Shown one piece after another: positions 33,845-42,150 of a stretch of 64,000 nt of DNA. Source of the DNA: Sellimonas caecigallum (GTDB lineage: Bacteria > Bacillota > Clostridia > Lachnospirales > Lachnospiraceae); the NCBI RefSeq assembly GCF_045038405.1, contig NZ_CP173660.1, forward strand, positions 806,001-870,000, written 5' to 3'. Numbering within the stretch: the first letter of the stretch is position 1; every line of letters starts with the position of its first letter. The notes below the pieces were generated by a model. That model ran no database searches. It was not told the origin of the DNA and saw nothing but the letters and a program-made list of their open reading frames with translations. The translations under genes were made by a program, and so were the position numbers.

Positions 33845-34226
33845 GCATTCCATCTTCCAATAATTGGGGGCTCGCGCAATACATGCAAAAATAAGATTTT
33901 CTTTTGGCAATTTAAGGTTTTTTTAATATTTTTACTTGCTTTTTCGTGCATCTTATATTATACTAACATTTGTAGAAAGCAGACTTTCTACACCCCTTAT
34001 TAATTATTTATACTCCCCTCAAAAGACCGATGGCTCCCCCATCGGTCTTTTACTTTTCTTTTTTTCCACGACTTCTGCCCGAAATACCTTACAGGACTTT
34101 GCAGAAAATCTGCTGATAATAGAAACCGGAATATTTATAATGCGCGCAGACTGAACTGGAAGTATCCGCTTCCTCGTCCGGCTGCGCGCATTTACATTCA
34201 CATTTTATGTTTTTTAGATCATATTC
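33845..34226. other. Gene-poor stretch with two hairpins downstream of the small DUF1700 gene
   Basis: No supported gene in about 380 bases. Next to the DUF1700 gene is a long branched hairpin: TGCGCGCAG (34141-34149) with CTGCGCGCA (34182-34190) and an inner GGAAG/CTTCC. Then come 100 A/T-rich bases, then the terminator at 34021-34051. The bases 33845-34020 are A/T-rich with no gene. A 60-codon frame (34019-34201, minus) runs through both hairpins but has no ribosome site. Confidence 0.55.
34021..34051 (-). terminator. Terminator downstream of the glnN-DUF1700 transcript
   Basis: A perfect 12-base stem AAAAGACCGATG/CATCGGTCTTTT with a 7-base loop. It lies 175 bases past the last stop codon, leaving a long 3' untranslated region. 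Confidence 0.88.
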
Positions 34227-34688
34227 TCAGTTACGTCTTCCGAAAATCCGGATAAAAAGCAGGATAAAAAGCAACGGGATGACAATCGGCAAAAGCAGCC
34301 GCACAATTCCCGTGATGACCGCAAAAATAACAAGGATTACAAGGATAACTCCGAGAAAGAAAAGAATTTTTTTCCACCACGTGTCAATTCCAAGTATGTG
34401 AGCGATCATGTCTCCACGACTTTTGTTATTTCTTTTCTCCTCGTCCCCGGTATCGTAGGACCAGGAACTATTTTCCTGCGTTGCGGCATTTCCCCCCGCC
34501 GCGATAATAGTCTTCGCGATGATCCAAGGATCCCCCAGCATATCAAGAACTTCCCGTTCGGTCTTTCCGTTTCTGATCTCGTTTCTGATATACTCGTCAT
34601 AGTATAAGATATGTTCCTGCACTGCTGATCCGCCCAAGTCATTCTCAAGCGCTTCACGAAGTCTATTCAAAAACTCGCTTCGATTCAT
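34227..34688 (-). CDS. Small HAAS/DUF1700-type membrane protein
   Basis: A 153-residue protein. The N-terminal 60 residues (MNRSEFLNRLREALE, YYDEYIRNE, EVLDMLGDP) form the HAAS helical domain. A polar linker follows, then two membrane helices (about 105-145). Unlike the copy at 11434-12207 it has no PadR partner and instead follows glnN by three bases. A tie to nitrogen metabolism is unproven. The extreme C-terminus is basic (RIFGRRN). Confidence 0.78.
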   Translation of the reverse strand: MNRSEFLNRLREALENDLGGSAVQEHILYYDEYIRNEIRNGKTEREVLDMLGDPWIIAKTIIAAGGNAATQENSSWSYDTGDEEKRNNKSRGDMIAHILGIDTWWKKILFFLGVILVILVIFAVITGIVRLLLPIVIPLLFILLFIRIFGRRN

Positions 34689-34691
34689 ACA

Positions 34692-36812
34692 TTATACCTC
34701 AAATATCAAATCTCCATAGGACGGCATTGGCCATACTTCTTTATCTACAATCATCTCCAACTCATCCACCGGTCTTCTGAGGGCATCCATTGCCGGAACG
34801 ACATGCTCACGGAATCTTCTTGCCTGTTCTTCCCCTTCGCCCATCTCAGACGCTTTGCCCGTCTCGGCGATCAGAATATCAAGCGCCTCTTTCGTTTCCT
34901 TTAAAAGCCTTCCTGTATCGTTCAAAAGCCCTAACTGCACTTCTGCCTGAGCACCAGCCTGTGTGACTGCATTGACCGTCTCAGCCAATATTCTTGTATA
35001 CCGTATTACTGCCGGAATGATATGTTTGCTTGCCACATCGATCATTGTCCGTGCTTCGATGTTAACCGCCTTGGAGTAGGCTTCATACTTGATCTCCGCA
35101 CGGGAACGAAGCTCGGCTTCTGTAAATACATGGAACTTTTCGAACATCCGGATGGCATCTTCAGACACAAGAGCAGGGATAGCATCTACCATGCTTGAAA
35201 GATTCGGGAGTCCTCTTCTTTCTGCCTCTTCTACCCATTCCTGGGCATAGCCGTTTCCGTTAAACACGATCCTCTGGTGTTCCGTCGCATATTCCTTGAT
35301 AATATCATGAACAGCCTTGTCAAAATCTTCGGCCTTTTCCAGCATATCGCACGTCTCGCATAAAGACTCTGCTACGATCGTATTGAGCACCACGTTCGGC
35401 GCTGCCGCGGAATCTCTCGAGCCAAGCATACGGAATTCAAACTTATTTCCCGTAAAGGCAAATGGAGATGTCCGGTTTCTGTCTGTGGCATCCTTGTTTA
35501 GTCCAGGAAGTGTCTTTACCCCTGTCTGGAGCTTGCCGCCCTTCAGACTATGAGTGGCATTTCCCGTGTTCACAAGCTGTTCCAGCACATCTTCCAGCTG
35601 TTCTCCCAGAAAAACGGAGATGATAGCCGGAGGCGCCTCGCTGGAGCCGAGGCGATGGTCATTTCCCGGATCTGCCGCAGACTCTCTCAAAAGCGCGGAA
35701 TGCTTGTCCACAGCCCTGAGGACGCACAACAGCATCAAAAGAAATTGGATATTTTCATGTGGTGTCTTTCCCGGATCCAGAAGATTTTTCCCGTCATCCG
35801 TTGTGAGAGACCAGTTGTCATGTTTTCCGGATCCGTTGACTCCTGCAAATGGCTTTTCGTGGAGAAGACAGTGGAGTCCCTGTTTCTCCGCCACCTTTTT
35901 AAGCGTCTCCATGATGAGCTGATTGTGGTCGACCGCAACATTGCACTCCATATAAATCGGAGCAAGCTCATGCTGTGCCGGAGCCACCTCGTTGTGCTGT
36001 GTTTTTGCTGTCACTCCCAGTCTCCAGAGTTCTTCGTTCACTTCCTTCATAAAAGAAGCAATCCTGGCCCGGATACTTCCGAAATAGTGATCATCTAGCT
36101 CCTGCCCTTTCGGCGGCATCGCTCCAAATAAAGTCCGCCCTGTAAATACAAGATCTTTTCTCTGAAGGTATTTCTGACGATCTACAAGAAAATACTCCTG
36201 CTCGATGCCAACGGATGGTTTTACTCTTTTTGATGTAGTATTTCCAAACAGCCGCAAAAATCTTAGAGCCTGTTTGTTTATGGCCTCCATGGAACGCAGA
36301 AGCGGTGTTTTTTGGTCGAGAGCCTCTCCTGTGTAGGAGCAAAATGCTGTAGGAATGTATAAGATACACCCGTTTTCATCTTTTTTAACAAATGCCGGAG
36401 ATGTTGGATCCCACGCGGTATATCCGCGCGCCTCAAATGTGGCGCGAAGTCCGCCAGATGGGAAAGACGACGCATCCGGTTCTCCTTTGATGAGCTCCTT
36501 TCCCGAAAAACTCATGAGCACTTTCCCGTTAGACATCGGAGCGGAGATAAACGAGTCATGCTTCTCCGCAGTGACCCCTGTAAGAGGCTGAAACCAGTGC
36601 GTATAGTGCGTGGCTCCTTTCTCGATCGCCCACTCTTTCATCTCGTGAGCAATGACGTCTGCCGTTGCAAGATCGAGCTCTTTTCCTTCTTCAATCGTTC
36701 TCTTCAACTCTTTGTATATTTTCTTCGGAAGACGTTCCTGCATTACAGTATCATTAAATACATTTTTCCCAAAAATCTCTGCCACATTCACACCTGTTCT
36801 GATTTCTTCCAT
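34692..36812 (-). CDS. glnN: Glutamine synthetase type III
   Basis: Makes glutamine from glutamate, ammonia and ATP; the large GSIII class common in Bacteroides and Clostridia. The 706-residue protein has the GSIII N-terminal domain, then catalytic motifs including GIEQEYFLVD, AQHELAPIY, and a NGSGKHDNWSL ATP-binding segment. The start at 36812 (MEEIRTGVNVAEIFG) is eight bases after GGAGGAAAAACG's GGAGG. The fba terminator lies only 27 bases upstream, so its own promoter was not found and partial read-through is possible. Confidence 0.96.
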   Translation of the reverse strand: MEEIRTGVNVAEIFGKNVFNDTVMQERLPKKIYKELKRTIEEGKELDLATADVIAHEMKEWAIEKGATHYTHWFQPLTGVTAEKHDSFISAPMSNGKVLMSFSGKELIKGEPDASSFPSGGLRATFEARGYTAWDPTSPAFVKKDENGCILYIPTAFCSYTGEALDQKTPLLRSMEAINKQALRFLRLFGNTTSKRVKPSVGIEQEYFLVDRQKYLQRKDLVFTGRTLFGAMPPKGQELDDHYFGSIRARIASFMKEVNEELWRLGVTAKTQHNEVAPAQHELAPIYMECNVAVDHNQLIMETLKKVAEKQGLHCLLHEKPFAGVNGSGKHDNWSLTTDDGKNLLDPGKTPHENIQFLLMLLCVLRAVDKHSALLRESAADPGNDHRLGSSEAPPAIISVFLGEQLEDVLEQLVNTGNATHSLKGGKLQTGVKTLPGLNKDATDRNRTSPFAFTGNKFEFRMLGSRDSAAAPNVVLNTIVAESLCETCDMLEKAEDFDKAVHDIIKEYATEHQRIVFNGNGYAQEWVEEAERRGLPNLSSMVDAIPALVSEDAIRMFEKFHVFTEAELRSRAEIKYEAYSKAVNIEARTMIDVASKHIIPAVIRYTRILAETVNAVTQAGAQAEVQLGLLNDTGRLLKETKEALDILIAETGKASEMGEGEEQARRFREHVVPAMDALRRPVDELEMIVDKEVWPMPSYGDLIFEV

Positions 36813-36838
36813 CGTTTTTCCTCCATCTTCTGATACAC

Positions 36839-36862
36839 AAAAAGGCACTCCAATGAATGGAA
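36839..36862 (-). terminator. Terminator of fba, just upstream of glnN
   Basis: A stem AAGGCATTCC/GGAGTGCCTT (one G-T pair on the minus strand) with a 7-base loop and TTTTT tail. It lies between fba and glnN and may act as an attenuator for glnN. Confidence 0.75.
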
Positions 36863-36884
36863 TGCCTTATATTCTTTTTTTCAA

Positions 36885-37751
36885 TTATTCAGCTTTTCCA
36901 ACGGAACCAAATAATTCCATTTTTTCTTTTACTTTTGCTACAATCGCTTCTGTTCCCGGTTTTAAGAGTTTACGCGGGTCAAAGCCTTTCTTTTCTTTAT
37001 CTTTGCCTTCTTCAATGTATTTACGTGTAGCTTCAGCAAATACAAGCTGACATTCTGTATTTACATTAATCTTGGCAACTCCAAGAGAAATTGCTTTTTT
37101 GATCATGTCATCCGGGATTCCTGTACCGCCGTGAAGTACTAACGGCATATCTCCTGTGAGTTCCTGGATAGCATCCAGTGTCTCAAAGCTTAATCCTTTC
37201 CAGTTTTCCGGATATACTCCGTGGATGTTTCCGATACCTGCAGCCAGCATATCTACACCCAGGTCTGCAATCATCTTACATTCTTTCGGATCTGCACATT
37301 CGCCTGCTCCGACTACCCCGTCTTCTTCTCCGCCGATAGAACCAACTTCAGCTTCCAAAGACATTCCTTTTTCTTTGCAGGTTGCAACGAGTTCTTTTGT
37401 CTTTTCTACATTTTCTTCGATCGGATAATGAGATCCGTCAAACATGATAGATGAGAAACCTGCTTCGATGCATTTCTGGCATCCTTCATATGTACCATGG
37501 TCTAAGTGAAGGGCAACCGGAACTGTGATCTTCATTTCTTCAAGCATGCCATTTACCATTCCTACTACGGTTTTATAGCCTGCCATGTATTTTCCGGCAC
37601 CTTCAGATACGCCGAGGATAACCGGAGACTTTGTCTCTTCTGCGGCTGTCAAAATAGCCTTTGTCCATTCCAGGTTGTTAATGTTGAACTGCCCTACTGC
37701 ATAATGTCCTGCTTTTGCTTTCTTTAACATTTCAGCTGCTGATACTAACAT
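36885..37751 (-). CDS. fba: Fructose-bisphosphate aldolase, class II
   Basis: Zn2+-dependent cleavage of fructose 1,6-bisphosphate in glycolysis. The 288-residue TIM-barrel protein has the zinc motif HLDHGTYEG (His82, His84-type pair), GGEEDGVVG near residue 140, and the phosphate loop LHGGTGIPD. AGGAGG precedes the ATG. It lies 26 bases downstream of tRNA-Glu, and the two may share the promoter at 37889-37917. Confidence 0.96.
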   Translation of the reverse strand: MLVSAAEMLKKAKAGHYAVGQFNINNLEWTKAILTAAEETKSPVILGVSEGAGKYMAGYKTVVGMVNGMLEEMKITVPVALHLDHGTYEGCQKCIEAGFSSIMFDGSHYPIEENVEKTKELVATCKEKGMSLEAEVGSIGGEEDGVVGAGECADPKECKMIADLGVDMLAAGIGNIHGVYPENWKGLSFETLDAIQELTGDMPLVLHGGTGIPDDMIKKAISLGVAKINVNTECQLVFAEATRKYIEEGKDKEKKGFDPRKLLKPGTEAIVAKVKEKMELFGSVGKAE

Positions 37752-37777
37752 ATTTTTTCCTCCACTTCTTTAAGGTA

Positions 37778-37849
37778 TGACCCCCAGGGGAATCGAACCC
37801 CTGATTCCACCGTGAGAGGGTGGCGTCTTGACCGCTTGACCAGGGGGCC
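37778..37849 (-). tRNA. tRNA-Glu (anticodon CTC)
   Basis: Acceptor GGCCCCC/GGGGGTC with discriminator A. The anticodon loop CTCTCAC between CCACC and GGTGG gives CTC. It is not clustered with the other tRNAs; it sits between the lipid kinase and fba, both on the same strand. Confidence 0.94.
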
Positions 37850-37859
37850 ATTTGCTGGT

Positions 37860-37874
37860 GTACATCAGATGTAC
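37860..37874. repeat. Perfect 15-base palindrome in the tRNA-Glu leader
   Basis: GTACATC-A-GATGTAC lies between the -10 box and the tRNA, roughly 8-22 bases after the expected start point. It could be an operator or a leader hairpin. Confidence 0.5.
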
Positions 37875-37888
37875 TCCTCACTTGCATT

Positions 37889-37917
37889 ATTGTATCTTAT
37901 TTTTCAGAAATATACAA
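37889..37917 (-). promoter_or_regulatory. Promoter of tRNA-Glu, possibly also of fba
   Basis: Minus strand: TTGTAT (37912-37917), 17 bases, TACAAT (37889-37894). It lies over the end of the lipid kinase gene. Confidence 0.6.
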
Positions 37918-38868
37918 GTCTTTTTCTTCAAGATTTTTGAAATCTTTTTTGTAAGGGTAGTGGATCAGCTCCTGAGCCTTCTCTTCCGGCACCATGATCG
38001 ACAGTGCCTGCCGCATATTTTCTATCGTAACTTTATCAAATTCTCCGCCAAATTCCCCATCCAAGGTCCACGGGATCTCCTCAAGAGATTCAAAACGGAT
38101 CTTTTTCGCTTTGAAATTATACATATAGCTGGAATCTTTCTGTTTTCGCATAAGTGCAGTCAGGATTCCCTGAAGCTCCAGCGGATTTTTCGGTGTCTTT
38201 ACGAGCGTCACTTCAAACTCTCCATCGTCAAACTCCACCTCATGTCCAAACATGTTTCTGAATCCACCCATTGAACGGGAATTTGTAACAGAGGCAAATA
38301 TGAAATCATCCTCCACCTCTTCCCCATCGAAAGATACTTTGACATGATAAGACGGAATATCAAAAAGACGCTTTGCTCCTTCCAGCACGTACGCCAGATG
38401 TCCAAGCATGTTTTTCATCTCCTGCTTTGTCTGGTAGGAAACATCTGTGAACAAACCAAACGCTGCCACATACACAAAAATGTCATTGTTAAAAGTACCT
38501 ATGTCGCAGTGAAATTCCGTTCCGTTGACCGCGGCATCCGCCGCACTCAACAGATCTTTCGGAATATGAAGGCTGTTGGCAAAATCATTTGTTGTTCCTG
38601 TCGGAATATATCCGACCGGAACATGGTTTTCCCGTTTCATCATTCCCGTCACGACTTCGTCCAGCGTTCCGTCCCCGCCGCTGCACACGACGATATCATA
38701 CTGATCGTCAAATGCCCGTACCTTCCGGTACGCATCGTGATAACTCTGGGTCGGATATATGACTACCTCGCATCCGCTCTTCACAAAAATATCGATAATA
38801 TCCGAAAGCTTTGGCTTCAGAAGCCCCTTTCCCGCATTCGGATTATAAATAAAAAGTATCTTTTTCAT
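37897..38868 (-). CDS. Diacylglycerol/lipid kinase family protein (DgkB/YegS type)
   Basis: A 323-residue soluble lipid kinase. The N-terminal NAD-kinase-like domain carries NPNAGKG near residue 10 and the catalytic CSGGDGTLDEVVTGMM near 62. PTGTTNDFA near 90 is the second phosphate loop, and the C-terminal beta sandwich follows. In Gram-positive bacteria such enzymes return diacylglycerol, released during lipoteichoic acid synthesis, to phosphatidic acid. It starts nine bases after the crh-like gene. Confidence 0.92.
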   Translation of the reverse strand: MKKILFIYNPNAGKGLLKPKLSDIIDIFVKSGCEVVIYPTQSYHDAYRKVRAFDDQYDIVVCSGGDGTLDEVVTGMMKRENHVPVGYIPTGTTNDFANSLHIPKDLLSAADAAVNGTEFHCDIGTFNNDIFVYVAAFGLFTDVSYQTKQEMKNMLGHLAYVLEGAKRLFDIPSYHVKVSFDGEEVEDDFIFASVTNSRSMGGFRNMFGHEVEFDDGEFEVTLVKTPKNPLELQGILTALMRKQKDSSYMYNFKAKKIRFESLEEIPWTLDGEFGGEFDKVTIENMRQALSIMVPEEKAQELIHYPYKKDFKNLEEKDLYISEK

Positions 38869-38876
38869 TCTATGTT

Positions 38877-39134
38877 CTATCTGGCATGCTCCAGGAATTT
38901 TTCTATCCCTTTCGCAGCTGCCTCCTCGTCTGCTCCTTCTGTCACAACTGTAAGATTCTCTCCGCCGCTCAGTTTCAGGCTCATCATCCCCATGATACTC
39001 TTGGCATTGATCTTTTTATTACCAATTTCGATAAACACCCTGCTTTCGTACTGACTTGCTTCCTGAACAAGCAGCGCGATCGGTCTTGCATCTAATCCGT
39101 CATCACATTTAATCTTCAAAGGTTTCTTAATCAT
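38877..39134 (-). CDS. HPr-family protein lacking the active histidine (Crh-like)
   Basis: An 85-residue HPr-fold protein. The PTS phosphorylation site is changed: residue 15 is Asp in GLDARP, where HPr has His. Ser46 (in AKSIMGMMSL), the site of HPr kinase, is kept. This is the Crh pattern (Bacillus Crh has Gln15), meaning a regulatory rather than sugar-transport role, through binding CcpA. It overlaps whiA by four bases (ATGA), the same place crh has in Bacillus. The Asp substitution could mimic phosphorylation. Confidence 0.88.
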   Translation of the reverse strand: MIKKPLKIKCDDGLDARPIALLVQEASQYESRVFIEIGNKKINAKSIMGMMSLKLSGGENLTVVTEGADEEAAAKGIEKFLEHAR

Positions 39135-40096
39135 ACTGTACCTCCTTGCACTCCATTTGCTTCCCTCAATTTTTCGGCAATCTGCCCCAATCGGCGGAGT
39201 CTGTGGTTGACGCCTGACTTCCCTATAGGCTCTGCCATCAGTTCTCCAAGCTCTTTTAGCGTCGCCTCCGGATACTTCAGTCTCGTTCTTGCAATATCCT
39301 CAAGCCCTTCTGAAAGTTTGTCAAGCCCCATTTTTTCATCAATGTAAGAAATGTCTTCCACCTGCTTTACCGCAGCCGACACCGTCTTGTTGATATTGGC
39401 AGTCTCGCAGTTTACCTTTCTGTTGACCGAATTGCGCATCTCTTTTAAGATCCGGATATTCTCCAGCTCCATGAGCGCTACCGGGGCTTCCATAACATTC
39501 AGCATCAGCGCGATCTGTGCTCCCTCTTTCAGATATACGACAAACATTTTTTTTCTTTTTACAACCTTAGCGTCCATCTCAAAATCACACATCAGTTTTT
39601 GAAGCAGCAAAGCCTTCTCCTCTGACGAACATACGATTTCGAAATGATAAGATTTTTTCGGGTCACTCATAGATCCCGCAGACAAAAATGCCCCCCGCAA
39701 AAAAGCTCTTTTACAGCAGCCATTCTGTGTGACCAGGCCGCTGACTGTGGAGAACCCTCCCGTTTCCACTGTGCTTTCTGATAGTTTTGCTGCTTTCCAC
39801 ACTCTTGCCGCATCCCGGCAGTCATCGATCGAAATCGTGTACATGACACTTTTTTTCTCCTGGTTTTGGCGCGTAGAAATTTCAGCATTTATATTAAACG
39901 CTTTTGTCAACAATGTAAAGCATTTTCTTGCAACAGCTTCATTTTCCGTCTGTACTTTCAGAGTTCTGATTCTCCCCTCCCCCCATTTTGCTCTGCCGCA
40001 GAAAAGAAGAATAGACGAAAGCTCTGCGATCTGGCAATGCCTGGCTGTACTGATGTGTCCAAGAAGTTCTTCTTTTACATTCCCTGAAAATGACAT
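39131..40096 (-). CDS. whiA: DNA-binding protein WhiA
   Basis: A 321-residue protein with an N-terminal degenerate homing-endonuclease domain (LSSILLFCGRA, GAFLSAGSMSDPKKSYH) and a C-terminal helix-turn-helix (LKELGELMAEPIGKSGVNHRLRR). WhiA affects cell division and chromosome segregation in Bacillus and sporulation in Streptomyces. It starts four bases after rapZ ends. The yvcK/mgfK gene usually found between rapZ and whiA is absent. Confidence 0.95.
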   Translation of the reverse strand: MSFSGNVKEELLGHISTARHCQIAELSSILLFCGRAKWGEGRIRTLKVQTENEAVARKCFTLLTKAFNINAEISTRQNQEKKSVMYTISIDDCRDAARVWKAAKLSESTVETGGFSTVSGLVTQNGCCKRAFLRGAFLSAGSMSDPKKSYHFEIVCSSEEKALLLQKLMCDFEMDAKVVKRKKMFVVYLKEGAQIALMLNVMEAPVALMELENIRILKEMRNSVNRKVNCETANINKTVSAAVKQVEDISYIDEKMGLDKLSEGLEDIARTRLKYPEATLKELGELMAEPIGKSGVNHRLRRLGQIAEKLREANGVQGGTV

Positions 40097-40100
40097 ATCC

Positions 40101-40979
40101 TTACTTTCCTTTCACCTTGGCATCTTTCTCTATGTCTCTGTGTTCGATTTTCAGCCCGTAACTTTCATCCTGCTCGAGGGCATGATAAAGGCCGTTGGCC
40201 AGTGTGACAGACCGATGTTTTCCACCGGTACACCCAACAGCGATGACAAGCTGATTCTTTCCTTCTGTCACATAGTTTGGAATCAAAAACTGGATCATAT
40301 CCGTCAGTTTGTTCAGAAATTCCTGGGCCACAGGACTTTTCATGACATACTCCCTTACAGGCTCATCATTTCCGCTCATCGGTCGCAATTCTTCGATATA
40401 ATATGGATTTGGCAGAAAACGCACGTCAAACACAAGATCCGCATCCTCTGGGATCCCATACTTGAATCCGAAGGAGAGGATTGTAACATACAGATTTTTG
40501 TAGTTTTTGTTCTCAATGAAAATCTTATACATCTCTGAGCGCAGCTCTCTTGTAAGCATCTGACTCGTATCTATGATGTAATCCGCATGCCGCTTCAGAA
40601 ATAAAAGTCTCCTTCTTTCTTCCTCGATCCCTTTATCTACTCTTCCGCCTCCAGTTAGCGGGTGCGCTCGTCTCGTCTCTTTGTACCGCTTGATCAGCGC
40701 CGCATCGCCTGCCTCCAGAAACAAGATCTCAAATTTGATCCCCGTCTCTTGAAAATGTTTTAGAATGTCTGCCATCTCGTCAAAATTTTGCCCTCCACGG
40801 ATGTCAATGCCAAGCGCCACCTTTGTGTATTCTGTCCCCGGGAGAAGGATCATCTCCATGAATTTTGGAACGAGCGGGATTGGCAGATTATCTACGCAAA
40901 AATACCCTGCATCCTCCAGTATTTTCAGTGCTGTTGATTTCCCTGCACCGGACATCCCGGTAACGATTACTATACGCAT
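40101..40979 (-). CDS. rapZ: RNase adapter/nucleotide-binding protein RapZ (YvcJ)
   Basis: A 292-residue P-loop protein that binds GTP/ATP. Walker A is GMSGAGKS at residues 8-15. The Walker B-like segment and the conserved C-terminal GCTGGKHRSVTLA, linked to binding small RNA or nucleotide-sugar, are intact. The start at 40979 follows a GGGG-type site; the longer frame to 41018 lacks one. In Firmicutes the role is less clear than in E. coli. Downstream are whiA and the crh-like gene. Confidence 0.94.
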   Translation of the reverse strand: MRIVIVTGMSGAGKSTALKILEDAGYFCVDNLPIPLVPKFMEMILLPGTEYTKVALGIDIRGGQNFDEMADILKHFQETGIKFEILFLEAGDAALIKRYKETRRAHPLTGGGRVDKGIEEERRRLLFLKRHADYIIDTSQMLTRELRSEMYKIFIENKNYKNLYVTILSFGFKYGIPEDADLVFDVRFLPNPYYIEELRPMSGNDEPVREYVMKSPVAQEFLNKLTDMIQFLIPNYVTEGKNQLVIAVGCTGGKHRSVTLANGLYHALEQDESYGLKIEHRDIEKDAKVKGK

Positions 40980-41034
40980 CTGTACCCCTTTCCACTCTCT
41001 TCCCGTTATCTTCCTCAATCTTTTTGTTCAGCCG

Positions 41035-41943
41035 CTAAAATTCTCCAAGCCGCTTTACTTCCGGCTCCAGTCTCACACCGAATTTCTCATATACTTTGTC
41101 TGATACTTGCTGCATCAGGCTGTTCACGTCTTCTGCTGTGGCATCTCCCCCATTTATGACAAATCCACTGTGCTTCTCGGAGATCCTTGCTCCTCCCACA
41201 CGGAATCCAGAAAGACCGCTGTCCTGAATAAGTTTTCCGGCAAAATATCCTTCCGGCCTCTTGAACGTGCTGCCCGCGCTCGGGTATTCCAGCGGCTGCT
41301 TGCTTGTTCTTCTCTCCTTCAGTTCGTCCATAAGTGCTTTTATCTTTTCTTTTTCTCCTTTTTCCAGGCGGATCTTCACACTCAGCACTGTATATCCTCT
41401 CTTCATGACAACACTTGTCCGATAGCCGAACTCGAGCTCCTCATTTCGCATCGTCACAATTTCGTTCTCCTCATTTAAAACTGTCACTTCTTCGATGACA
41501 TCTTTCATTTCTCCGCCGTATGCTCCTGCATTCATGACAACCGCGCCGCCTACACTTCCCGGTATCCCGGATGCAAACTCAAACCCTGCCATGGAATTTT
41601 CCAACGCTTTTGCTGCTATCTTGGACATGAGCGCGCCGGCCTGAGCGAAGATGGCGCCGTCTTTTTCCTCAATGCCATTCATTCTGCTCAGACAAACTAT
41701 CGTCCCTCTGTAACCTTTATCGCTCACAAGAAGATTACTGCCGTTTCCAAGTATATAGTATGGCTGTCCTTTTTCCTTCAAAAATCCTATGACATTTTGT
41801 ACTTCCTGGACATTTTCCGGGAGCACAAAAAAATCTGCCGAGCCTCCGATCCGAAATGTCGTATGTCTTGCCATCAACTCCCCCATTTTTACTTTTTCTG
41901 ACGAAAGACATGCCAGAAGTCCCTCATAAATCTCTTTATTCAT
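41035..41943 (-). CDS. murB: UDP-N-acetylenolpyruvoylglucosamine reductase
   Basis: FAD-dependent second step of UDP-MurNAc synthesis. The 302-residue type II MurB has the FAD-binding motif LGNGSNLLVSDKGYRG, EFASGIPGSVGGAVVMNAGAYG, the catalytic Ser of PSAGSTFKRP, and the terminal Glu of RLEPEVKRLG. It leads the murB-rapZ-whiA-crh-like-lipid kinase series. Its promoter faces that of the CNNM gene. Confidence 0.96.
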   Translation of the reverse strand: MNKEIYEGLLACLSSEKVKMGELMARHTTFRIGGSADFFVLPENVQEVQNVIGFLKEKGQPYYILGNGSNLLVSDKGYRGTIVCLSRMNGIEEKDGAIFAQAGALMSKIAAKALENSMAGFEFASGIPGSVGGAVVMNAGAYGGEMKDVIEEVTVLNEENEIVTMRNEELEFGYRTSVVMKRGYTVLSVKIRLEKGEKEKIKALMDELKERRTSKQPLEYPSAGSTFKRPEGYFAGKLIQDSGLSGFRVGGARISEKHSGFVINGGDATAEDVNSLMQQVSDKVYEKFGVRLEPEVKRLGEF

Positions 41944-41987
41944 ACTGTCGTTATCTCCATTTTATTTCTGTTCTGATTTTCCCCACT

Positions 41988-42016
41988 ATCATACATCAAA
42001 GCCCTGCCAAATTCAA
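41988..42016 (-). promoter_or_regulatory. Promoter of the murB operon
   Basis: Minus strand: TTGAAT (42011-42016), 17 bases, TATGAT (41988-41993). Confidence 0.6.
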
Positions 42017-42023
42017 CGTACTC

Positions 42024-42052
42024 TTGAAAATTAAGATAGAATACGGTAAAAT
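42024..42052 (+). promoter_or_regulatory. Promoter of the CNNM/CorC gene
   Basis: TTGAAA (42024-42029), 17 bases, TAAAAT (42047-42052). It is back to back with the murB promoter, with seven bases between the two -35 boxes. Confidence 0.65.
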
Positions 42053-42150
42053 GATAACATGGTCTGTACATCGGGGTATTAGTATGAGCATTCCCCGCAA
42101 ATGGAAGACTAAAAAAATATATTTTTATCAAAAAAGGAGTGAACTTTTCA

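Noticed and set aside
34019..34201. A 60-codon minus-strand frame between the DUF1700 gene and its terminator
   Set aside because: No ribosome site, and it runs through both hairpins and ends inside the terminator stem; not supported as a gene.
36839..36884. A T-box or other riboswitch before glnN
   Set aside because: The interval is only about 70 bases and holds one simple terminator; the T-box TGGN sequence and specifier stem are absent.
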